This document shows positions 1-6,840 of a stretch of 13,962 nucleotides of DNA, one piece after another. The notes below the pieces were generated by a model that had not been told where the DNA came from, made no database searches, and saw only the letters and a program-made list of their open reading frames with translations. Every line of letters begins with the position of its first letter. Within the stretch, counting starts at the first letter, position 1. Origin of the DNA: an uncultured Lachnospiraceae bacterium (GTDB lineage: Bacteria > Bacillota > Clostridia > Lachnospirales > Lachnospiraceae); NCBI GenBank assembly GCA_910588825.1, contig CAJURF010000088.1, positions 1 to 13,962 of the forward strand, in the 5' to 3' direction. Both the position numbers and the translations under genes were made by a program.

Positions 1-160
1 TTATGAAGAAAAAATCCCTATTTTATGCAGGGTTTAGAGTTTCGCAATCGCCTATATCCGGTTTTACGTAGAGAGGAGAACTTTGAGAAGGTTTCACTAA
101 GGATAATAATTGATTTTGGAGGATGAGAGAATGAAAAAAGTCATTTTAAATTTATTGATA

Positions 161-177
161 AAGTTGTAAACTGGTGT
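161..177 (+). repeat. Solitary IS4-type element end (17 bp)
   Basis: AAGTTGTAAACTGGTGT here is identical over 17 bp to the right terminus of the IS4-type element at 6346-6362, in the same orientation. No transposase is recognisable to its left. It is therefore the remnant end of a second copy or of a relative; the rest lies outside the window or has been lost. Confidence 0.7.
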
Positions 178-186
178 ATAATTGTA

Positions 187-194
187 AAAAATAA
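187..194. repeat. IS66 target site duplication, left copy
   Basis: AAAAATAA directly precedes the left terminus at 195 and is repeated exactly at 2000-2007 after the right terminus. Eight base pairs is the usual target duplication length for IS66-family elements. Confidence 0.85.
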
Positions 195-214
195 GTAACT
201 ATTCAGAACCCCTT
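195..214 (+). repeat. IS66 left inverted repeat
   Basis: A 20-bp terminus that pairs with 1980-1999 with a single mismatch at position 13 (A versus C). The transposase stop codon lies at 213-215, so the gene runs into the terminus. Confidence 0.9.
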
Positions 215-1646
215 ATTCAAAGATGAAATCAGGATGACCTAAGATTGCATTTCTGATTGTTTTGTAAGCATTGTAGCCTTGCTTATGTGCCATACCAACG
301 CAGGACATGATTTTCAGATAATCTCTGGCACCTTCCTCAGTTCGGAAGCATCCGGATACTTTGGTCTTGACCTTTATCATCCGAAGATCACGTTCTGCCT
401 GGTTATTATCAAACGGAACCATAAAGTTATGGATAAAAAGGCAGACTGATGCCTTGTATTCTCAAGACGTTCTACAAGGGCAGGGATTTCCCCCTTTTTC
501 TTCCGTCCGCGTTTTTTCTTCGTGGTTTCGGGAAGTGGATTTTCCTTCCGGACCTGTTCGATGAGTTCATCATACTTCTTATCCAATTTATGATAGTGAT
601 AATAACTCAGAGAGTCCTTACCTTTCTCTATAGCTTTCTCTTTGACCTTTTTCGTTTCCAGTAAAAGGTCTATAAACGTAGATGCCCGCTTCTGCTCAGG
701 AAGATTTTCATCAATCCCTGTTAATTCATGGAGAAGATGGGCACAGCAGACCGCATGCGGAATATCTGGATAATTCCAGCGGGAAGCCCAGCAGTCATGC
801 ATGGCAGTTCCTTTGAATTCCGGGAGAACACCGCATTGGTCCATGCCTGCAGTCCCACGTTTGGGACTGATATTAAGATAGGTGTATTCACAGTTTGAGG
901 CATCATGGACCCACCAGAGTTTTTTATCCACTCTGGTTCCGGTTTCATCGAAATGTCCAAGTGCGGAACTGATCATCTTATCCTTGACCTTACCTGCTGT
1001 TTCACTCAGACTGTCAGCGCATCTTTTTACCATGCTGCTGATCGTTCCTGTTGCGATCGGAATGTTAAATACTCCGGAAAGAATCTCAGGGGTGCGTTTG
1101 CGCTGACTGCCCCTATGGTATTTAACGCGACAGCTAATGCCTGAAGGTTTTCCCCATACTGTACAGCTGCTTTCACGTCAGAAGGGAAATCACCTCTGCG
1201 GTATCTCCATGCAGCATGCAGATTGGAAGTTCCAATGCCTGATGCGTTACATTGACTGTAACGGCCGCATCAATAACCTGGCGTTTCTCTGCGATACATG
1301 CAGTACTTCTGCATAACAGATAATGCGGGCATCATTCGCATGAGGATGGCATATGCCTGACGGTTTCATCCGGAGCTGTTATTACAGACAGATGTGCCCC
1401 GGTGGCTGCGCTGACCGCCAGCCTTTTTGCCGGATGGTTTCCGCAGACTCTTAGGGGCAGGCTTTTTGAAACCATCACTGGAAGGTGGTTTGGAACTGTT
1501 TTGGGAGTTCTTATTCAGCTGTTCCTTCAGTTCCTGTATTGTCTGATTGAGCTGGGCGGTTAACTGTGCTTGTGCGTTGATTACAGCATTAAGGAACCTA
1601 CAGTTGATGTTAATGATTTAACCTGCTGTAATAACTTCCTGTTCAT
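213..1646 (-). pseudogene. IS66 transposase (tnpC-like), multiple frameshifts
   Basis: Read on the minus strand from ATG 1646, the gene covers about 478 codons, close to the usual size of the family. An N-terminal fragment near 1400-1590 has the IS66 hallmark QLNKNSQNSSKPPSSDGF. A central frame (377-1033) contains HFDETGTRVDKKLWWVHD, the region of the first catalytic aspartate. The C-terminal frame (213-422) has the typical FDNNQAERDLRM and SGCFRTEEGA motifs. These pieces lie in different frames: shifts are needed near 1585, between about 1370 and 1040 (more than one), and near 430, so no functional protein can be made. With intact ends, the element could move only if a related transposase acted in trans. 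Confidence 0.92.
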
Positions 1647-1757
1647 TTCATCTTTTGTCAATCAGACCACCTTCTTTCGCTAAATTTGATACTTCTATTT
1701 TAACGGAAAATGGCAAAAAAAGCGAATCGTGCCATTGCGATATACTGTCAAAATGAC

Positions 1758-1908
1758 GGTGGATAAGCAGTAAAGATCAAAGGGTAACTGCCAATAACAC
1801 TCGGATAAAATCCACAAATAGAACGTTATCTGACTGAAATCGAAGATTTATGGTTTAGTTATCCACAAGCAAAAAGCACTTGGCGGCTGCATTGAAAAGT
1901 TATCCACT
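1758..1908. promoter_or_regulatory. Cluster of DnaA-box-like 9-mers in the IS66 leader
   Basis: A perfect consensus DnaA box, TTATCCACA, lies at 1859-1867. Single-mismatch versions are TTATCCACT at 1900-1908 and, on the minus strand, TTATCCACC at 1758-1766. All lie in the non-coding segment between the right terminus and the transposase start. Whether DnaA binds here is inference. Confidence 0.45.
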
Positions 1909-1979
1909 TTCCGCAATAAAGACATAGAAAAACAGAAATTTTATTTTCTCCGTTTTGCCAAAAAATCAATGTACCCTAA

Positions 1980-1999
1980 AAGGGGTGCTGAATAGTTAC
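1980..1999 (-). repeat. IS66 right inverted repeat
   Basis: The reverse complement reads GTAACTATTCAGCACCCCTT and matches the left terminus at 19 of 20 positions. It is the upstream (promoter-side) end relative to the transposase gene. Confidence 0.9.
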
Positions 2000-2007
2000 A
2001 AAAATAA
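2000..2007. repeat. IS66 target site duplication, right copy
   Basis: AAAAATAA is identical to 187-194. Removing 195-2007 would restore a continuous AT-rich sequence. Confidence 0.85.
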
Positions 2008-2360
2008 TTTAATTAATGACATCATTTTTCTAAAACATTGGAGCGTGTCTTAAAATTTACTCACACCACCCACACACTCCACTTTGTGGACGATTTTCAC
2101 TCATACAGTTGACGCCTCCACTGCGTTATCTGCATCCAAAGTAAATCTCCCATATTATACCCTTTGGGTACAAACTGTGAAACACGGTTAAAAAGCTTTT
2201 TTAAATACACTCTAGTTTTATAAACAGTCTGGTCATTATTATAGAGATAGCATTAACGGACAAAAGTACCAACAACTATTTTAGCACAATACTGCATGCA
2301 GAATGTTAATAAACATAGAATTCTATATCTAATAGAAAAACAGAAAGGAAGTAATATCTT
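2008..2360. other. Spacer upstream of the C39-like gene, possible IS remnant
   Basis: No gene is recognised. The stretch GGAGCGTGTCTTAAAATTT at 2040-2058 resembles insertion-sequence termini in general style, but no partner end was found. A perfect short palindrome, TACCCTTTGGGTA, lies at 2158-2170. The last 20 nt carry the ribosome binding site AGAAAGGAAG for the gene at 2361. No convincing -35/-10 pair was identified. Confidence 0.35.
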
Positions 2361-3338
2361 ATGTTAAAAAGAACAATAAAAAGGAAAATCTTTTTGATTG
2401 GATTTTCCTCCATGTATATTTTCTCATCATCTGTCTCTGTTTCCGCAGGAAATACTAATGCCAGTATTGATAACGTCAATCAGGCTATGGAAGTCGTTGA
2501 TGAATCAGAAAATCCAGAGAAACAACAGCTTTTTGATATAATTACAAATACAACCCTGACAGACGAAGAAAAAGCTGACACTGCAAACAAATTATTATAT
2601 GAAGGGAAAAATAATATTGAAGAAGTTGAAACACTTCCTCCAGATAAAAGTCAATTTGGTGGTGTAAATACCGGGGTGATTGATTCACCACTTCCACCGG
2701 AAAGCGAACGCGTCAAAGATATTATTCTTGCCCCCAATTTTACAACCGATCAAAAGATAGATGCTCTTAACCGACTGCTATATTTAGGCAAAGAAGAAAC
2801 TGGGATTAATGAAATCGCAACACTTGCAAGCGTACCAGAAATGTCATTGGATATAAAGATATACAAGCAAGCAACACCTTATTACTGTGTACCTGCTTGT
2901 GTTTACAGCACTATGAAGTATTTGACTGGCAGCAGTTATTCTCAAGCCTTTATAGCTTCACAGTTGGGTACCACGCCGAACGGAACAGTTTTTTCTTATT
3001 CACAGTTTTACTTGAATAACTATCAACATAATTATTACTATATTGCGGCAAATCCAGGCTCTCTCACAATAGAAAAAACACATTGGTTTAATACTATTTA
3101 TAACTCTAATGCACCTGTTCTATTTGTCGGAACCCTTCAAATACTTAGTAACTGGGAATATGAAGCAAATTCCCATTGTATGATGCTGATAGGTGTCAGT
3201 GCCGATAACAGACGATATCGAATAGGAGATCCCTATCGAAAATGGGCCAATCCTGACAGCCCAAGCAATAAATATAAACGCTATGCAAAACGAATACATA
3301 ACGCTATTCAATTAAATGGAAATGGATATCTCTATTAA
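2361..3338 (+). CDS. Exported C39-like cysteine peptidase with N-terminal two-repeat module
   Basis: A 325-residue protein. Residues 1-29 form a signal peptide (basic start, hydrophobic stretch, VSA before the likely cleavage). Residues about 53-84 and 116-146 are two helical repeats (DIIT..LT.EEK....LLYEGK and DIIL..FT.DQK....LLYLGK), joined by the linker KSQFGGVNTGVIDS. Residues about 160-325 look like a peptidase C39-like domain: Q170, catalytic C176 in YYCVPA, H272 in SHCMMLIGV and D290 in IGDPY fit the Gln/Cys-His-Asp arrangement. Family members usually have Gly after the Cys; here it is Val. No ABC transporter is fused or adjacent, so this is not a bacteriocin exporter; a secreted peptidase or cell-surface processing enzyme is more likely. 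The N-terminal module is nearly repeated in the next gene. The start ATG has AGAAAGGAAG upstream. Substrate unknown. Confidence 0.8.
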   Translation: MLKRTIKRKIFLIGFSSMYIFSSSVSVSAGNTNASIDNVNQAMEVVDESENPEKQQLFDIITNTTLTDEEKADTANKLLYEGKNNIEEVETLPPDKSQFGGVNTGVIDSPLPPESERVKDIILAPNFTTDQKIDALNRLLYLGKEETGINEIATLASVPEMSLDIKIYKQATPYYCVPACVYSTMKYLTGSSYSQAFIASQLGTTPNGTVFSYSQFYLNNYQHNYYYIAANPGSLTIEKTHWFNTIYNSNAPVLFVGTLQILSNWEYEANSHCMMLIGVSADNRRYRIGDPYRKWANPDSPSNKYKRYAKRIHNAIQLNGNGYLY

Positions 3339-3448
3339 TTAAAAGCTGCATAAAAGCTTCCTTGTTTTTAATGAGGACGTATAAAAAATATGAACTTTGC
3401 CTACACCTTTAATAGGAATCAGGAAATCTAAATGTAGGCTCTGTATAG

Positions 3449-3492
3449 TATGCCACAGTCTGCAAAACACTTTTTTTGCAAACTGCGGCATA
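3449..3492 (-). repeat. Long hairpin, 19-bp arms
   Basis: Arms 3449-3467 and 3474-3492 pair over 19 positions with a 6-nt loop. The two non-Watson-Crick positions are A/C on the plus strand but G-U on the minus strand, so only a minus-strand RNA forms a fully paired stem. No clear U-run follows on either side, so it is not a typical terminator. It could be a dispersed palindromic repeat. Confidence 0.6.
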
Positions 3493-3544
3493 TTAGTTTC
3501 TCTATTACGTGATTAGAACGCTAAAAATCCATCTTCATTGGTGA

Positions 3545-3709
3545 AATATCTCTTCGGAATTTCACGTTACAAGATATGTGTTTGATTTTATGCATGAACA
3601 CAATATCTTGTGGTATGGAGATTTGGGATATTGGCCTGCGAAGAATATAAGCCCTTTTGACGGGCTAATCATTATATATATTACAGATAATAAAGATTTT
3701 AAATACTAG
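3545..3709 (+). pseudogene. Orphan open stretch, probable gene remnant
   Basis: This frame is open from just after a stop at 3542-3544 to TAG at 3707-3709. The first ATG is at 3590 (39 codons), with no ribosome binding site. The composition is protein-like and aromatic-rich (NILWYGDLGYWPAKN), which suggests the C-terminus of a lost gene rather than random sequence. The family is not recognised. It could also be chance. Confidence 0.2.
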
Positions 3710-3768
3710 GCAAACTTTACAAACCCATCCTGCATTCCAGCAGAAAACAGAAAGGAGATACTGTTTCT

Positions 3769-5310
3769 ATGTCAAAAAAAAGCATGAAAAAGAAAAATAT
3801 TCTAATTGGCTGTTCTATCATTTGCATTCTTTTATTATCATTTGCATTTTTCAAAATATTTGCTAATAACAACATCAACCAGGATGAAAAAACATCCAGT
3901 AAAACAGCAGTTTCTGAAAAACAGCAGCTTTATGAAATAATCACAAACCCTGATTTGACAAACGAAGAAAAAGCTGAAAAAGCCGAAGAATTACTATATG
4001 CAGGAAATACCCCCACAAATCCTCCTCCACCTGCGGACAAATCTAAATTCGGAGGGGTAAATACAGGTGTTATTGACTCAACACTAGCACCGGAAAACGA
4101 AATGGTAAAAGATATTATTCTCGACCCTAACTTTACAAATGATCAAAAAATAGACGCTCTTAACCGACTCCTTTATATCGGAAAAGAGACAAAACAACCG
4201 ACCACCGCACCCCCAAAAACAGAAGTAAAAATCAGCTCTCCCATACTACAGGGAAATTCGAAAAAAACAAGACTTAAAGTATCAGAACTACAATTATCAG
4301 ACTATGCGGGCCTTCCATATTTTGATGCCCACTCCCTGGTTTTTTACTCATTCAATAGTGAAAAACTAACTTATTATAAATATGATATTGATGCAAAGCA
4401 GACACAGGAAGTAGGCACTATAAAAAAGCCGACTATCTGGAGCAGCCGTCACATTTTAATTGATGATTCTTTATATTTCACCGTGAATACAGACAGTTTT
4501 GAAGACCCTGTGTCGCATCTGTATAAACTGGAATTGAAAAAGGGGTCCATGAGAGAATTGACCAAAGAATCTTTGTATCAGACCATGATTTATTTAGACA
4601 CAGATGGAAAAAATGTTCTATCTTATAAAGGTGACAGAGTCAACGGTGAGCCCGTTACATACATTGAAAAGACCGATGTAAATACTGGGAAACAAAAGCA
4701 GATCATAAGTAACGCCGGAGCTATTCAAAACTTCTCCTGCGCAGATGATAAAATCTATGTATTGTGCCAAAAAGATAAAAATTACATCATGGAGATCTAT
4801 TCTTTATCCGGAAAACTGTTGTCAGAAATTGATTTTCATGAATTATCGGGTTTATTCGATGACTCTTACATTGGAACAGTTAAGGTATTTGGAGAGTATA
4901 TATTTATTGGCAATGAATCCCTCAATGGCGCCTTATTCCGATTAAATCATGATACTGCTGAACTGATGTTTTACAGCCAGGACTGGGAATTAATACTGGC
5001 GAAGCCGGGAAAATCAGAAAATCTGACTTTAAGCTCCTATGTATACTTATACCAGACCGACACCCCCTATATCTTTGTTATTGACGTTGAAAAATCAGAA
5101 GTTTACAGAAAAGAACTTCTTCTGGATTCCGAGTGCCCATGCCTTGACAATGTTATGGGGAACGACAACCGGGCCATCGTAAAAGTTTCAGATTCAGCCT
5201 ATGAAAAACAGAAAACATATCTGGTGGAAGGGGCTATACATGCGAAAGACGGTACAGAAAAGAATCTGAGCTCTGTCCGCAATTATAATCTGGATGACGA
5301 CTTAAAATAA
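3769..5310 (+). CDS. Membrane-anchored protein: two-repeat module plus probable beta-propeller
   Basis: A 513-residue protein. Residues 11-31 form one hydrophobic segment after a lysine-rich start, probably a signal anchor. An LIGC sequence is present at 12-15, but the hydrophobic stretch before it is too short for a normal lipobox. Residues about 50-80 and 112-141 repeat the helical module of the protein encoded at 2361, with the same linker (KFGGVNTGVIDS) and a near-identical second repeat ending LNRLLYIGKE. A Pro/Thr-rich linker follows (142-170). Residues about 180-500 show recurring short beta-strand patterns such as SLYFTVNTD, KIYVLCQKD and EYIFIGNE, as in DUF5050-like or WD-like propellers; this fold call is inference. 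No enzyme motif is seen. The ribosome binding site is AGAAAGGAG. Probably an extracellular binding or sensing protein acting with its neighbour. Confidence 0.72.
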   Translation: MSKKSMKKKNILIGCSIICILLLSFAFFKIFANNNINQDEKTSSKTAVSEKQQLYEIITNPDLTNEEKAEKAEELLYAGNTPTNPPPPADKSKFGGVNTGVIDSTLAPENEMVKDIILDPNFTNDQKIDALNRLLYIGKETKQPTTAPPKTEVKISSPILQGNSKKTRLKVSELQLSDYAGLPYFDAHSLVFYSFNSEKLTYYKYDIDAKQTQEVGTIKKPTIWSSRHILIDDSLYFTVNTDSFEDPVSHLYKLELKKGSMRELTKESLYQTMIYLDTDGKNVLSYKGDRVNGEPVTYIEKTDVNTGKQKQIISNAGAIQNFSCADDKIYVLCQKDKNYIMEIYSLSGKLLSEIDFHELSGLFDDSYIGTVKVFGEYIFIGNESLNGALFRLNHDTAELMFYSQDWELILAKPGKSENLTLSSYVYLYQTDTPYIFVIDVEKSEVYRKELLLDSECPCLDNVMGNDNRAIVKVSDSAYEKQKTYLVEGAIHAKDGTEKNLSSVRNYNLDDDLK

Positions 5311-5369
5311 CAGGAGTTTTGAAGCAGATAAAATCCCTCTGCCAGCCGAAAAAGCTGTAACTGGGCGAT

Positions 5370-5384
5370 TATTGACGGTCAATA
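5370..5384. promoter_or_regulatory. Perfect palindrome TATTGAC-G-GTCAATA
   Basis: Two 7-bp arms around a single central base, 60 bp after the stop of the propeller gene and 38 bp before the IS4-type element. It has the look of a dimeric regulator site, but no promoter next to it is clear. It may have served the gene now lost to the IS insertion. Confidence 0.3.
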
Positions 5385-5447
5385 TTCGCAAACAATTTTT
5401 ATTATTTGACATATAATATTTACACCGGTTTACAACTTTTTGGAAAA

Positions 5448-5519
5448 ATACAAACCCATCTTTTCATTGTATAATTAAAGCGATCAACAAAAACTATACG
5501 AAAAGAGATGGGGTTGTAT
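5448..5519 (+). promoter_or_regulatory. Leader hairpin of the IS4-type transposase
   Basis: ATACAAACCCATCTTTTC (5448-5465) pairs with 5500-5519, with one mismatch and a 2-nt bulge. A TATAAT box (5470-5475) sits in the loop. A transcript entering from outside would carry both arms and could hide the transposase start region, whereas a transcript from the internal promoter would lack the left arm. This resembles protection against read-through transcription known for some insertion sequences; for this element it is inference. Confidence 0.45.
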
Positions 5520-5535
5520 ATACCGCTTATTATAC

Positions 5536-6354
5536 ATGAAAAATTCTGTCTTGGACAGGCTGAAATCTTATTTTAATGAATATTTTTTGGATGCGACAGA
5601 ACCTACTGCCAGGAACCTGTTCCTGATTGTTGTTTCTATACTGGCACTGGACACCTTCCGATCTGTACGCTCTGCACACAGGCATGTGCTTACAAAACTT
5701 TCAGACACATCGTTGAATACGTATTACTATGCGCTTAAAACTGACAGGCCGGATCATGGAGGGATTTCGGTCTTGAATCCCCAAAGACTGGGGATTGGAA
5801 GAACGGTGTGCGGCCAGTGCTCACCAGATTATGGGGAGCACGGATAGTTTATACCATTGTTACGCTCCCCAAAAGTGGAAATGGGAGTCGGAGGCTTTTC
5901 TTCTGTACAAAAAATCCGGAAAGCATCATCCTGGGCCACAGCAGCCGCGAAGATGGAACAATCCGCAGCTATGGGGAAGAGAATAAAAAATTCCTTCCAA
6001 CCGCATGCTATTCGCTGCGCTGGAACATTGAAATATCCTACTATGAAGGCAAAACCTTCTGTTCACTGGAGGAATACCGTGTACGCAGCCGTGTGGGCAT
6101 TGAGCGCCTGGTAAATCTGGAGTGCATTGCTTACAGCGCCATGGCACTGCTCCCATACCGTGATGGAGCCTTTTCATGCTGCCGGTCTGCAAGTGCACAG
6201 GAGACCAGGTTTGGCATTGGACAGCAGATCCAGGCAAGCATAATATTCAGCAGTTTCGTAGAATTACTCGAAACTGTAAAAAAAAGCTCAGTCATTTATT
6301 AAAATAATAGAGGGCTACGTTTTATCAGGGTTCAAAAAAATCCAAAAGTTGTAA
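5536..6354 (+). pseudogene. IS4-superfamily transposase, large internal deletion and frameshifts
   Basis: The N-terminal piece starts at ATG 5536 (MKNSVLDRLKSYFNEYFLD) and follows the family to about residue 73 (LKTDRPDH). Sequence then jumps to a segment near the C-terminal third (ESPKTGDWKNGVRPVLTRLW, about 5778-5837) in another frame. Around 170-200 residues, including the regions of the first two catalytic aspartates, appear to be missing. The C-terminal part keeps the exact IS4 signature Y-2-R-3-E-6-K (CYSLRWNIEISYYEGK). A further one-base shift near 6298 separates it from its natural tail, which ends GFKKIQKL with a stop at 6352-6354 inside the right terminus. Not functional. Confidence 0.85.
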
Positions 6355-6362
6355 ACTGGTGT

Positions 6363-6654
6363 TAATAAGAATACACAAAAATTAAATTTACGGCTAAAAA
6401 ACAGAAGCAGGCTGACAATTGGGATCAATGATGAATTTACATTAAAAATATGTGTAAATAATAAATGGTCTAAAGTTAGGTTTTTACCTGGAGTCCAATT
6501 CGAGTCCTATGCTAGACTTGTAGAGCCCAATAAAAAGGCTGATTTAGATATAGCTCTTTCTAAATATTTCAATACATTATCAAAAGGAAAGTATAGAGTC
6601 ATTTATGAACTGGGTAGCCATGGCCGGGTTCATGCTGATTTTATGGTAGATTAA
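6363..6654 (+). pseudogene. C-terminal remnant of a bacterial Ig-like domain protein
   Basis: An open frame of about 96 codons begins exactly at the IS border and ends at TAA 6652-6654. It has the pattern of the small Ig-like domains common in Clostridia lipoproteins and M56/BlaR-type proteins (similar to Pfam Big_14, from memory): a strand, INDEFTLKICVNNKWSKV, a loop with FESYARLVEP, and the signature LSKGKYRVIYEL near the end, followed by ADFMVD. No start codon or signal peptide is present. The 5' part is not found left of the IS (5311-5421), so an insertion plus deletion or rearrangement removed it. Confidence 0.65.
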
Positions 6655-6664
6655 AGTTTTGATT

Positions 6665-6824
6665 AGGAGCTGTATGTAAAAGAGCCTGTGACAGGTGCGC
6701 CGGATTTTTCTTTGAGAGTGTCTGTCCAAAATCAGGCACATAGCGGGCTGTGTAATTGATTTTGGGCGGGCGCTGTCAGAGAAAAAGACAAGCAGATGAC
6801 ATAGGTTATTTTCATACAGTTTCT
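6665..6824 (+). ncRNA. 160-nt near-continuous hairpin in the leader of the unknown operon
   Basis: Outer stem: 6665-6676 pairs with 6813-6824 (12 pairs, 2 G-U). Middle: about 6678-6693 pairs with 6797-6812, with a few mismatches. Inner stem: 6705-6734 pairs with 6757-6786 (30 positions, 1 mismatch, 5 G-U). A CACA/TGTG pair lies in the loop. All wobble pairs are of the kind that form only in plus-strand RNA. The hairpin ends at the ribosome binding site (AGAAAGGGG, about 6827-6835) of the gene at 6841. It could be a miniature transposable element, a cis-regulatory RNA or a processed RNA; no known riboswitch class was recognised. Confidence 0.6.
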
Positions 6825-6840
6825 TAGAAAGGGGTAATTT

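Larger units (their letters stand above)
1..194. other. Flanking spacer left of the IS66 element
   Basis: No convincing gene is seen. At 131-169 a 12-codon frame (starting MKKVILNLLIKL) follows a good ribosome binding site (GGAGG, 118-122, 8 nt before the ATG) but stops inside the IS-end sequence at 161-177. It may be the start of an exported or lipoprotein gene cut off by rearrangement; this is a guess. A weak CCCT/AGGG stem lies at about 16-33. Confidence 0.3.
195..1999 (-). mobile_element. IS66-family insertion sequence, complete ends, dead transposase
   Basis: The element is 1805 bp. Its left end (195-214) GTAACTATTCAGAACCCCTT and the inverted right end (1980-1999) match at 19 of 20 positions. 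An 8-bp direct repeat, AAAAATAA, flanks it on both sides. The only gene is a tnpC-like transposase on the minus strand, as in the single-gene ISBst12-type branch of IS66; no tnpA or tnpB is seen. About 330 bp between the right end and the gene start is non-coding and holds DnaA-box-like sites. The intact ends and duplication show a clean single insertion with no later deletion across the borders, although the gene itself has decayed. Confidence 0.92.
3339..3768. other. Intergenic region with palindromes between the paralogous genes
   Basis: This 430-bp spacer holds an inverted repeat GCCTACA/TGTAGGC (3399-3405, 3433-3439), a long hairpin (3449-3492), a GTGAAAT/ATTTCAC stem (3541-3565), an AGCCC/GGGCT stem near 3650-3666 and an orphan open stretch (3545-3709). 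It ends with the ribosome binding site AGAAAGGAG of the gene at 3769, very like that of the gene at 2361. Confidence 0.5.
5422..6362 (+). mobile_element. IS4-superfamily element, internally deleted
   Basis: A 941-bp element with matching inverted ends: the left ACACCGGTTTACAACTTTTT (5422-5441) and the inverted right ACACCAGTTTACAACTTTTG (6343-6362), with one main mismatch. It encodes the two ends of a DDE transposase with the middle missing. No convincing target duplication is visible (TAATATTT before the left end, TAATAAGA after the right end). The element is therefore a deletion derivative that keeps both ends, and it directly borders an Ig-like gene remnant on the right. Confidence 0.85.

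Noticed and set aside
882..1144. Plus-strand open frames across the IS66 region
   Set aside because: They are shadows of the minus-strand transposase, which has clear IS66 motifs.
2040..2110. Terminus of an IS256- or IS1182-like element
   Set aside because: The style is suggestive, but no partner end, target duplication or transposase fragment could be shown.
3399..3439. GCCTACA/TGTAGGC inverted repeat as a terminator
   Set aside because: The loop is 27 nt, the stem only 7 bp and no T-run follows.
3779..3815. Lipoprotein signal in the propeller protein (LIGC)
   Set aside because: Only about four hydrophobic residues precede the cysteine and the hydrophobic stretch continues after it, so a signal anchor fits better.
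5926..6237. 103-codon minus-strand frame inside the IS4-type element
   Set aside because: It is opposite the transposase C-terminal part that carries the exact Y-2-R-3-E-6-K signature.
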